Shown: positions 32,414 through 42,711 of the stretch, one piece after another
How the letters are laid out: each line of letters begins with the position of its first letter
How positions within the stretch are numbered: position 1 is the first letter of the stretch
Assembly: GCA_021234155.1 (NCBI GenBank)
Contig: JAJEKV010000002.1
Span: 34,516,128 to 34,580,127, forward strand
Source: Isoetes taiwanensis
Taxonomy: Eukaryota > Streptophyta > Lycopodiopsida > Isoetales > Isoetaceae
DNA: 64,000 nucleotides
Direction of reading: 5' to 3'
The notes under the pieces: generated by a model
What the model was told of the DNA's origin: nothing
What the model saw: the letters and a program-made list of their open reading frames with translations, nothing else
The model's database searches: none
Position numbers and translations under genes: made by a program

Positions 32414-33846
32414 ATGGCTAACGACAAGAAAAATGAAAAGGGAAAGGAGAAAGGTGTCTCAGCTAAGATGCTATCAAAGATCTTGTCAATGTTAACAGAG
32501 GAACAAAAGGACGCAGTGGCACATGAACTATTAAATGGAGGCGCATCGTCATCAAAGAAATCCAAGAGAAGGTCTTCCATTGGTAGTCGCACTTCCAAGA
32601 CATCGGGAGAAGGCAATGAATCGATGGCATCGGGAAATTCTCGTGGTATGAGCTTTAGGAAGTTGGGCTTACACGAGGTATAACTTTGTGCATATTTATT
32701 TTGAGTGTTGTCTTATTATCTTTATATTGTTGATGAGTATAAAGTCTTATTCAAAATATATTATAGGTGTGTGTTTCTACGGTGGAAAGATTCATCCCGA
32801 TGCGCATGGAAAAGAGTTTATGGATGTTGCCACTAGTTCAATGATGGATCAACGCCACGCGAGATACATCTAAATTGGCGACAAGTTAAGTTAGCCATAA
32901 GCAAGAAGTGATCAATCACTTGAAGAATCAATTCGGTCTTTGGATTTAATGAGAAGGACGTGTTGAAACAACTTGGGCCTTGATGGAATCATCACAGGTT
33001 AGATCTAAACCCTATCCAAATCTTATTTATTTGCTTTATCTAGAGTTTTAATTTTCTTCATACATTGGTAGGGATTACCTAAGGCGGAGGCACAAAAAGA
33101 TTTGACATCCAAGCCTTCATCTGTTAAAAAAGCAAACTGGACAAAGTTTCTTGAATTGGCGAAGGTGGAGCACCACGTGAAGAAATTAGCAGCATCTCAA
33201 AGGAAGAAAAAACCATGTACTGGTTCAGGTGGGGATAGATCGATCATCTCTAATTATGTGAGTATTACTTCTTATTTGTTTGAAATCAAGTTAGTATATG
33301 ATACTTATAACTACCCCATATTTTCAATATTTAGTATGCCCACTTTAGGGGATATCCTAGTGAGAAGGTCATTTCTGAGATTAAGGAAATTGGAGGATGG
33401 AAGAAATGGATCAAACGCTTGAAAGTGATGAAGGACGTGTATTCCCAGAAACAAAGGTACAATTGCAATTTTAAGACTCATAATTTGAAAATATACATGT
33501 AAGGCATTACTTGGCATTAACTATTTTATTCAATTATATATGTTGTAGCACATGGCACAAGATTACGTAGGCAAGGGCATTGTCCCGCCAATAGATATCA
33601 AAGGAAAAGCCATTGCGCAAGTAGCAGATGGGAAGAATGAAGGCACTGAAGAGACTGTGCATGTAAGTGTTCTAGCTAGATCTGATTACATGCTTGTGAC
33701 TTTTAAATTGTAGACATATAACCCTTTTTTTTTTTTTGTAGTGGATATAGACGGATCATCAAGCAGCAGTGGAAGCGAAGATGAATCCAGCAGATAGCGC
33801 AGAAAGTACATCTAACAGTGAAAATGAAGACGTTGAAATTGATTAA
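32414..33846 (+). pseudogene. Second CACTA-type gene (TnpA/Ptta-like), multi-exon
   Basis: Starts 'MANDKKNEKGKEKGVSAKML' with a Ser/Lys-rich N-terminus. Later segments include 'EVCVSTVERFIPMRM'-type sequence (32765-32870), 'LTSKPSSVKKANWTKFLELA' and 'HHVKKLAASQRKKKPCTGSG' (33100-33260), resembling the 'NW...K...R' block of plant Ptta/En/Spm accessory proteins, and an acidic Ser-rich tail 'NSENEDVEID' ending at 33844-33846. Exons are separated by GT/AG-like junctions but several frames contain stops. It would bind the TGACA repeats (inference). It points away from TNP2, toward the right repeat block. Confidence 0.5.
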
Positions 33847-33924
33847 CACATCTCCATTATTTCCTTGTTGAGAAAACTATATTTATGTACATTGTTCATT
33901 TTAAATGTTTTGAATCAAACATGG

Positions 33925-34723
33925 TGAATTGACAAAAGAGATTGACAACAATCATCAAAAAACGTGACTAAGCATTGTTAAGAAAAATGACATAAATGTA
34001 GTAAAATGATGACCAAAAAAATGTAAAAAAATAGCCTCAAACATGACCTAAGTATGTGACAAAAATTAGCCAAAAAAATGAAAAATATGACCTAAAATAT
34101 GACAAAAGAGTGTCAAAAAGAACATAAAATAGGACAAAATAGGGACCATAGAATTGCCAAAAAATTGCCTAAAATTTGACAAAATAGGTGTCAAAAAATA
34201 GCCAAAAAAAGTGACAAAAAGGCTATAAATTATGACAAAAAAAAGCCAAAAAAATGCCAAAAAATGGTACAAAAATTAACAAATAGGCATTACAGAATTG
34301 CCAAAAAAATGACAAAAAAGATAAGAATATAACATAGAAAATGACAATAAAGTATCCAAAAATAAACCTAAAGTATGACAAAATAGGTGCTGAAGAATTG
34401 CCAAAAAAAGTGACAAAAAAGGTTTAAAGTATGACAAAATATGTGTCAAAAAATTGCCAAGAGAAGTGCCACACAATTGCCAAAAAGAAGTGACAAAAGA
34501 AGGTTTAAAGTATGACAAAATATGTGTCAAAAATTGCCAAGAGAAGTGCCACACAATTGCCAAAAAGTGACAAAAAGGTTTAAAATATGACAAAATATGT
34601 GTCAAAAATTTGCCAAGAGAAATGCCACACAATTGCCAAAAAAGTGACAAAAAAGTGACAAAACAATGACGATGCATCGTCACTTTTTTTTGACATATTT
34701 ATAGCATGTTTTTGTCAGTTCTC
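33925..34723 (-). repeat. CACTA subterminal repeat block, right side
   Basis: About 750 bases packed with TGACAAAA, TGCCAAAAA and GTGACAAAAAAG words. A roughly 70-75 base unit (TTTAAAGTATGACAAAATATG...GCCACACAATTGCC) is repeated three times at about 34425-34640. The end GTCAGTTCTC (34714-34723) is the reverse complement of GAGAACTGAC and matches the GAGAAC near the left terminus, but the final TTGTAGTG is not present, so the terminus is eroded. A 16-base palindrome TGACGATGCATCGTCA lies near 34667-34682. Confidence 0.78.
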
Positions 34724-35049
34724 CAGAATTTGCAGCAATTAACCTAGGTTAGACTAGACAATATAGAAGTGCATACCCTTGTCTTACCTCAATCATGTAG
34801 CCTAGGTTAATTGATACTCTCTGTGACATGTGTTCTTAATCAGAATTTTTCAACCCATTGATCCATTTTTGATAAAGACACTCTTAGACTTGTTCTTCCG
34901 TCGGGTCTCTTGTATTTTGCGATCTATTCTATTTATTGCTTCTTCCTTTTTAAAGGGCTTGTTCGAATCTTGACACACAATCAAAAAAGTTATTTTATAT
35001 CAATCCAATCGCTTGTGCTCAGTTGACTGCACCTTGTTGGTGGATCAAT
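34724..35049. other. No gene seen
   Basis: Flank between the CACTA repeat block and the LINE relic; no frame or repeat of note. Confidence 0.4.
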
Positions 35050-35640
35050 TGGATGACAATGCACCACTTTGTTTTCTTGTGCATCCATTGGCATAGCGAT
35101 GTTGGAAACTGGTTGGAGCCTCATCAATTGCTGCTTAGTTTGATTCAGATCATTTGCTAGCATGGAAGGCCGTCTAGTTAAAGTTTTTGTTGGGGCAATG
35201 GGATAGAGCTCTTTAGCAAAAAGTTGCTAACTATATACAACCTAATCTGCCACAACAAGAAGATATTTTGGTGCGGGTTCACCATCAAGAGGTTAAGGAG
35301 TGCAAACTTGTGAACTCTATATATAATTTGTCGCTTGATGTTGATATTCTTCCTCATAATAAAAGGCACCTCCAACTCCTTCCTCCTCAATGAAGCAGAT
35401 GTGGACTTGGGCTTGGGATAAGCTACTTCATCCTAAAGAGGCAGCACTTTGGTGACAGATTCTTCATATCTCCGAGTTAATGTGCTAGTCCACAAGTTTG
35501 ACCCTAGAGTATCAAACTTGTGTCCAGTACGCAAGCAAGGAACTGAAACGATTGAGCATTGCTTTTAGACATGTATGGGATTGATTATCCCTTTTTCATG
35601 TATCACTAACAAATCAACAAGGCAATTTCTAGTATCTACG
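35050..35640 (+). pseudogene. LINE zf-RVT relic
   Basis: In broken plus-strand frames the sequence reads like the linker and zinc knuckle following LINE reverse transcriptase: 'AWDKLLHPKEAALW' then 'CPVRKQGTETIEHCF', a stop, and 'TC' (about 35520-35575), matching the ETIEHC...C pattern. It is heavily mutated. The rest of the LINE is not recognised here, and this is a different subfamily from the one at 28256. Confidence 0.5.
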
Positions 35641-38600
35641 AAGTTACAAAGCCAGGTCTTTCATCTAACATCAGGCTGGTTGCTTTAGACTATCTAGAAA
35701 AGACAAAGACGGGTGGTCTTCAAAGGCCTAGATGTGGCAGATGATCATAGTTCTTCGGATGTTCTTTAAAAAAAACCTAGCCAAAATTAAGATCTTAGAA
35801 TTGCATCTGCTTTGGTGAATCCCTATAGAAACTAATCAATCTAGACCAATTATTTAGTTTTGGCAGGCTGGTACGTAATGCCTTTGGTTTATGTAATCCT
35901 TTAAACGATGACCAACTTAAATCTTTAAAAATTTATATGCCAAATATCACAATTGTTTTCAGTAGCATTCAACTTAAGCAAGAAAAATACAGTACTCATA
36001 TCATAGCTTTCACCTTAGAGTTCAAATATATTGAAGCAATGCAGACCGTATCAATATATGGCTTCTAAGCCTTTATGAAGATTTAAGCAATATTTATTAC
36101 AGATGCATGTCAAATACTGTAGTACTAAAAAATGTCATTCAAATATAAAATACTACTCTGTTTTTATATGGCAGGCATCATGCCTAAAACACCTCAAGCA
36201 TAGAAAGCTATTTTGTTACCATAGAAAAAAGCCCAAGGCTACATGCCAGTGGATAAAATGCTGCAAGAATAGTGCCTTTAGGAATAAGCCACAGTAGCAG
36301 GCAATGGCCTAACCAGAATTCCTTTCCAAAGAAATTTTACAGTGTAAAAAGGTAGATTCAGAGTATTTGTAGACAGATATAATTCTGCAGGTCGATCCAT
36401 CAAGTTATTTACATATTCCTCCATTTGTTATGCACAGCATCAAATTGGTCAATCTACTTCTATCATTGCCCCGTTGAATCAGAAAGCAAAGAAGAGCAAT
36501 GAGAAGAGAGACATTCGTACCTATGACCAACCAAGAATTTGTTAGCATAAGAATGGTAACAAATCCAGGGCCAAAAGGTACGTAGAATCTCTCCATTTAT
36601 CACCAGTCACTCATTGCACCTTCTTAGCCTTCCAATAGACAATAAAGATGGACGAAAACTCATTTAGATCATAGACTAGCAGTTTGCTTTGATCAATAAA
36701 CAAAACACTACATAGAGGCATTTGATCCTTTTAAGGTGCTCAAACAATATGATTTTTGCACTGCAAAGGATTCTACTAAAGGCTTTACAGTTTCAGCAGA
36801 ATTGGCATCCATCCATAGAACCAAACTTTGCAACTGGAGTGCAGGCAAGGTGTGGAGAGACAAAAGCAAAGAAATCTCTTACCTTTGCACATTACCAAAT
36901 TTAATTAATTTTGGGCCATGTGGCCATGGCAAAAATGGCGAGGGTAAATAATTGTAGACAAAAAATGTAGAGAAAAATGTAGACAACGAAATAATTCTGG
37001 TAGATTTTGTTATTCTAGACGTGTAACTCTTTATAGCTTGAAAAAATTGTATATGATGTAATAAAAAAAAGTAATATTTTTTAACAAGGGCTCACAGTTA
37101 TAACTGACATTGGGAAGTTTTTAAAACTGGACAATGGGGTGAGAGGAATAAGGAAAGGGAAATGTTTGCTGCTTTGAACAACAAAATGCAGTGCTCTATA
37201 AGACGTTAAGGAAATATTGAAAAAACTAAGAAAGGCTTTAGACCATTAGTCAATAGCAACCTATGACATTTAACATATTGAAATTTTTGCCACACTAGCC
37301 TTGCTAGTTTAATGTCCTAAGAACTAGATTAATATAATAGCATATGCATAAAGTTGTTAGAAATCCATCAGATCGAATGCTATTTACAAACCATTTGTAG
37401 TTTCAGTATACTCATGGGAAGGCAAAGATATCTTTAATCCGAGTGTGTTTCACAGCATTGTATTGATAGAATTTCGTTACTAATGGTTCCAATTTCACAG
37501 TTTTGGAAGAGCAATTAACTTTACATTGTCAGTTTTTAATCACACATTATTTTCTTTAGAACACAAGGTGAGGATCTGCCGGGTCCAATCATGTACACGT
37601 AGGTAAGATGAGCGAAGAGAATGTTCACGGCGACCTTGGCCTTGCGATAAATTCTTGTAATATTTATTAATAAACCGAAATTGTTCTTCTACCCTTAATA
37701 CGAGCAAGGACAACAACATTTTCTCAAATGTAGCGAAATGGAGCTATTGCTTCCTTTATTCTCTATCATTAAAGCATATCATATATTCCTCTTGGATCCA
37801 TAAAATTTAGTTTTATCTTTCCTTGATATCTTAGGCTATTTGACCTTCCTCTCTATGTTCGTTTAGCCTACGACAACATGATTTAGAGGTCTTATTTGCT
37901 CTATGTTAAGAAGGATTTTGGTCGGGCATCATACTTTTACTGGAGGATGCAGCGGCCAAAATTTTTTATGGGGTGCCACAGTATATGGCGACGTCCAGAT
38001 CATCGGCTTGGAATTCAATGGTGAGTTTGGTCGATTTGAACTTGTTTGATTGTGGCCACTTCAATACGTTCCTCCCCAACCATGAATATTATCACATTTT
38101 ATAGGCTCATCCCACATGCACTGGCACAATTTGGCTATCTTCAACATTTTGTCAAGTATTTATGCTTAGGGTCTTCTATTGATTTATATCTGGAGTACTT
38201 TCTCAGGTGTCAGCACTGAACTTCTAAGTTTTAAATCAACCAATCAAGTAGTTTTTGTTGTTTTTCTACTTTTACTATTTGGTCGTAACTTCTGGTAGTC
38301 AAGTTATATTCTAGCAGGGCTCCTGAGTGGTGCCAGATTTTTTGGCGTTCTGTAACATTGGTTTTAGGGGAGCTTGGATATCAGACTAATATGGGACGCT
38401 ACAAATTTTTAAGCTATTCCTTCATTTTCCAACAAATATAAATTGGTGGACCAGAAGTTAATAGGACTTTTATTGTTTTTATAATACTCAACCTAAGGGT
38501 TCGCCATCTTTTACCATATGAGAAGTTTCCTGTACAACGAATTAGATTGAGAGGGTCCTTGATATGATTGGTAAGACTGCTCTGGCATGGTATGCAACTC

Positions 38601-39276
38601 CTAGTTTGTTCATGCATAAGTGCAGTTATTGAGAAGATGTTCTATCTAACATGGACAATGTAAAGAGGAAATATAAAGGGCATTTGGCTCACCATCTTTC
38701 AGCCACTTCAATTGACAAACATTTGCACAAGGTTGGAATTCTGACATGATAAGCATGATTGTATTATGCTGCAGTCCATTTAGCAAAGCTTTCCCAATGC
38801 CTTGTCACTGGTTGAGGACGTAAGTAAGAAACTGCTGAAGTTCGATTCTAGAAAGAGTGTACATCCCGAGTGCTCGCTTAATGTTATACACATAATGAGG
38901 TGACTATTCACAAATAGGAAAAACCATCCTTTCATATGTCTTCCTATCTTGGACCTTGGTTGGGAAATTTTTCCCCTATTATAGGATTTTTTTCCTACAC
39001 TTTAAATCTGACAATGCAATTTCAAAAATTTGCCTACAAATTCCTACAAAGTTCAAAGTAGACCAGCAAGTTTCCTACAATTTAAAATTTGATTCAGAAA
39101 GTAGTTTTCGCTGAAAAGTATATTAAAAATAGATTCATAGCTGAACAACTTTAAAATCTGATCCAAAATCTGATCCAGATAGTATTTTATACCAGAATAC
39201 AATATAATTAGCATGACAAGAAGATAATTTCAGCAAAGATCAATTATCCAGATCATCGTCCTCATTTCTTTCATTG
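35641..39276. other. No gene seen
   Basis: 3.6 kb of AT-rich DNA with only short, unrelated frames. I see no terminal repeats, tandem arrays or family motifs. Confidence 0.4.
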
Positions 39277-40647
39277 TCATTTGCTCGAAGACGCGCTTTG
39301 TTGGTTGATGAGTAAGATATGCCTAAATTTTTTGTTTGATTTCCATATTCCAATGGCCTCTTCGAAACCAAAGTCTTCAAGAATCTCCATGCTTGGAGCT
39401 TCAATAGAAACTCGCATTAGAGCATCAGTTGCCGCTGTTTTCAGCCTGTTTCTATACTTGTCTTTGATGTGATTCATTGGACTAAACCCTCTTTCATATA
39501 TTGATGTACTTGAACATTGAACCATCGCAATAGCTGCTAACTTTGCCAATTCAACATACTTATCCTCCCTCAACATTTTTTCAGAAAAGATAATTGTCCA
39601 AGTATCTAAGAAGTTTTTCCCCTTCCATTCTGTACTTGCTTGTATCTTGAATTTTCGAAATTCAGATCTGAACTTATCTTGTGATACAATGCTACTGAAT
39701 GTAACTCCTCCAACAACTTGAGGCTGCCCATAAAATTCCATCAGTTTGTTGACCTCTTGCTGACCGAAATCTTTGATTTGTTTTACACTTCTTGGCATGT
39801 GGGCAGGTGATAAAATAATGAAGCAAGATAAAATTTCATGCTCCCGGAACCTCTCGTTCAAAGCTTCCAATACTTGATTAGAAAAAGCCTTTTGAAATTC
39901 TACTGCCTCTATTAAATTATCACCTTCAATACTCCTTATCAATTCGATACTTCTAAACATGTCTCCCTTCACTGCCCCTCTAAGCGCATCAAGGTATCCA
40001 TCAGGGAAGCCATAGTTAGGAAGTATGGGATACCCTTTGCTATCTGTTAGAAATCCATTCAAGTCTAGTGCTGTAACTTCATTTAAAAAGTAAAGTTTAA
40101 TCTGCTCCTTTGTATTGGTTACAAGGCTGCCAACTGAAGTTACATCAACCCAATCGCGTTGAAAATCCAAACTTAGAGTGGTCAAAAGCTTTAGAATATC
40201 AGCCAAAAAATGGAGTATATACACAACTTTAAACTCCCTTAGTTCACTATACATACTTGCATAACTTTCTTTGAATAATAACATCACAGGCTCAAATGAC
40301 TCACATAATTTCTGAACTGCATTATGCCTACTTAGCCATCTAATTTGAGAAATACCTTCGAGTCGAAGTGTGGAGTATGCAAGATCTTCTTGAAGCTCTA
40401 CCAAATGTTGACGTCTTTGGCTGCTATTTGAAAAGTAAGTGGCTGCCCCATTGATCAGCTTATCGATTTTGTCACAAATGGATTTACAACTAGCATGTTT
40501 GCTGATTGAACTGACACATAAATTTGTTCTATGTGCCACGCAATGGATGGAAGTCATAAAGGGATTCACCTCCTTCAATCTAGTTGATACCCCTGTTCTA
40601 CAACCAATCATTACAGAAGCACCGTCTGATCCAAAGCCAAGTCTAGT
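39277..40647 (-). CDS. hAT-superfamily transposase, large 3' exon
   Basis: One open exon of 444 codons from the first Met, extendable by a few codons to a good acceptor (TTTGTAG, then ACTAGACTTGG) at 40647. This adds 'LGFGSDGASVMIGCRTGV' with the catalytic Asp of the RNase H-like fold. Further motifs are 'SIHCVAHRTNLCVSS', 'EGISQIRWLSRHNAV' (conserved RW) and the C-terminal hAT dimerisation region 'SSTSIYERGFSPMNHIK'. The nearest type is the ZNF862/C17orf113-like hAT group. No stop or frameshift occurs within the exon, so decay is slight. The N-terminal BED/TTF zinc-finger exons expected to the right were not recognised, and the 8-bp duplication and inverted repeats were not found. Could be a domesticated or recently active copy, or just a well-preserved relic. 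Confidence 0.85.
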   Translation of the reverse strand, partial: TRLGFGSDGASVMIGCRTGVSTRLKEVNPFMTSIHCVAHRTNLCVSSISKHASCKSICDKIDKLINGAATYFSNSSQRRQHLVELQEDLAYSTLRLEGISQIRWLSRHNAVQKLCESFEPVMLLFKESYASMYSELREFKVVYILHFLADILKLLTTLSLDFQRDWVDVTSVGSLVTNTKEQIKLYFLNEVTALDLNGFLTDSKGYPILPNYGFPDGYLDALRGAVKGDMFRSIELIRSIEGDNLIEAVEFQKAFSNQVLEALNERFREHEILSCFIILSPAHMPRSVKQIKDFGQQEVNKLMEFYGQPQVVGGVTFSSIVSQDKFRSEFRKFKIQASTEWKGKNFLDTWTIIFSEKMLREDKYVELAKLAAIAMVQCSSTSIYERGFSPMNHIKDKYRNRLKTAATDALMRVSIEAPSMEILEDFGFEEAIGIWKSNKKFRHILLINQQSASSSK

Positions 40648-41253
40648 CTACAAATATGGCTACTAAGGTATTTTTACGCAGTTCCACATATGAACATCAG
40701 TTTTCGATGTTTTGTGCACTTAAAATATATTGAAAGTACTTATTGGACAACTGCTACAATAGCTTGTAAGGGACTCAAAACATCATACAAACGCTGGTGT
40801 GATTGGGGTGTGATTATAGCTGCAGCGGCATAGCTTGCATCTTCTATGTTGTCTAGTATGGCTAATTGTTCCACAACCATCAAGTAAAATCTTGTCATAG
40901 TAATCTGGTTCTGTATGTGATGGACATGCCCAGCATGCTAGCAACATTACATTTTAGAAATCACCGACAGGACGTGTGCGCTTTTACAACTTCGCAAAGT
41001 GTTCTCACCTCTAAAATGTGGAAATCTGTAGTTTCGGAAGCACAGATTGTGTGTTAAGTGTAAACGAAAAACATCATACTCTACATACTGTTTTCTTATA
41101 CAGCCCATACTTGGTCTTGGCTCCTTGTAGAGGCACATGATTTATATAGCAAACATAAATTTATGGCCAAACTTGTCTATATCATAAGCATTTGTCTATA
41201 AATTTATGGCCAAACGGACATGCCATTCCGCTTCCCTTATATCAGGGCATTAC

Positions 41254-41418
41254 AAGGCCTGCAATAGTAAGTATATCTTCAAACCATTTTCTTGATTGAC
41301 GTGAAAACTTGTCAATATCCATATGTGGCTCAGTTTTTACAGTCTTGCCAGTTTGCAGTTGTGTAATACACGTTTTGATTGATGAAGCAATAGAAAAATT
41401 CTCCCTATTTTTAGAATC
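41254..41418 (-). pseudogene. Open segment of unknown origin
   Basis: About 54 codons without a stop, including 'SIKTCITQLQTGKTVKTEPH' and 'DIDKFSRQSRKWFEDIL', ending at TGA. The composition is protein-like but I do not recognise the family. It lies upstream of the hAT exon on the same strand, so it might be an earlier exon or an unrelated gene scrap. Confidence 0.3.
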
Positions 41419-42037
41419 AACGAGATTGTATTAACTTATGTCTTTTTGAGACCTTTACCATGGGACAGCAGAGCAGGGCTTTTTCGGATGATATTTATGT
41501 ATGGTTCTTTGTAGCCTTTCATTCAGTCGATGATCCTTGCATCAGTTTTTCAATATCATTTCTGAGAACACAGATGACCCTGTAAGACTCATAATTGAAG
41601 CGTGGGCAGAGGTGTTTACTAAAACGATCTGACTCAGGTTATATGTAAATCAAGATGACCCGTTGCGAATGTAGTCTGATAATATGAAAGTTACAATGAA
41701 CTCATGCACCATTAAGAAACAGGCTACTCTTCAATCTAAAGCACAATGTAAAATTTGTCATTCTAGATGTATATGCATTACAAGGCTGCCATCATATAAG
41801 GTCAACCTATTCATCATAAACGCACTTCAAAAGCAACAAAGTCATCACTCTAAAAAGACATAGCAAATGCACCATAGTGTGCTTGATGCAAACGATCTTA
41901 TTTAGTTAAAGCATTGCATTGGCAGGAGAAGTCCACGCAAGCTGCAAGAAAACAAGAGGTTGCAGTGAGAAGAATGGAATAGTATTGAAAGCTGGAATAA
42001 TACAAGGCAAGCTGCAACAAAACAAGGTGCTGTGGTG

Positions 42038-42180
42038 AGAAGACTAGAATAGAATAGAATCAAAAGCTGCCAAGAAAACAAGTTTGTGAATAGAAAGGAA
42101 CAGAATAGAACAGAGAAGACTGAAATAGAATAGAATCAAAGGCTGCCAAGAAAACAAGTTTGTGAATAGAATAGAAAGCA
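42038..42180. repeat. Tandem repeat, about 75-base unit, with AGAAT microsatellite
   Basis: The unit AGAAGACT...GAATAGAATCAAA.GCTGCCAAGAAAACAAG occurs twice. GAATA/GAACA pentamers lie within, and a further (AATTG)n run follows at 42256-42297. Confidence 0.82.
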
Positions 42181-42435
42181 GATTGAGTAGAACTGAACAT
42201 AATAGGCATGGAGTTGAACTGAAAATGAAAGCATTGCGGTAAGAAAAAAACATCTAATAGAATTGAATTGAATTGAATTGAATTGAAATGAATTGCGCAC
42301 GATATCAACAACTTTACCGCGATACGAGTTGTGTGCTGTGCTACACTTAGGGGTGCTTGGGAGGGGGGTGGTAAGGGGGGAGATGAGGAGGAGGGCCATG
42401 GTGAGGAGGAGGGAGGGGGGTGGTGAGGGGGAGGG

Positions 42436-42711
42436 CTATGGGGAGGATGAAGGGAGGGGGGTGGTGGGGGGATGGCCATGGTGAGGAGGTTTGTGATGGG
42501 GAGGGGCATGATGTATAATGGGAGGTAGCTTAGGAGCATGGGGAGGAGGAGGAGGAGGGGATTTATGTGGAGGATAATTTGCCTCAACAAACCCTGCCAA
42601 TCCAGCTGCAAACAATAGCATTGCCATTGCCATTGCCATATTCACCCACATCCTCCACCCTGACCCCTTCATCATCCTCACAGATTCAGCAAGCACCTTA
42701 ACCCAATCCAA
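42436..42711 (-). CDS. Small proline/histidine-rich protein with N-terminal hydrophobic segment
   Basis: 91 codons. A basic N-terminus is followed by a hydrophobic helix (residues 23-42, 'WVNMAMAMAMLLFAAGLAGF'), then a Pro/His-rich body ('PPHKSPPPPPPHAPKLPP', 'HHAPPHHKPPHHGHPP'), like short cell-wall or secreted proline-rich proteins. The stop falls inside the repeats; in another frame Pro-rich coding continues for some 50 codons, so a frameshift near 42440-42480 in the CCC/CCA-rich DNA is possible. The start is the first ATG of the frame. No promoter was identified. Confidence 0.5.
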   Translation of the reverse strand: MDWVKVLAESVRMMKGSGWRMWVNMAMAMAMLLFAAGLAGFVEANYPPHKSPPPPPPHAPKLPPIIHHAPPHHKPPHHGHPPTTPLPSSSP

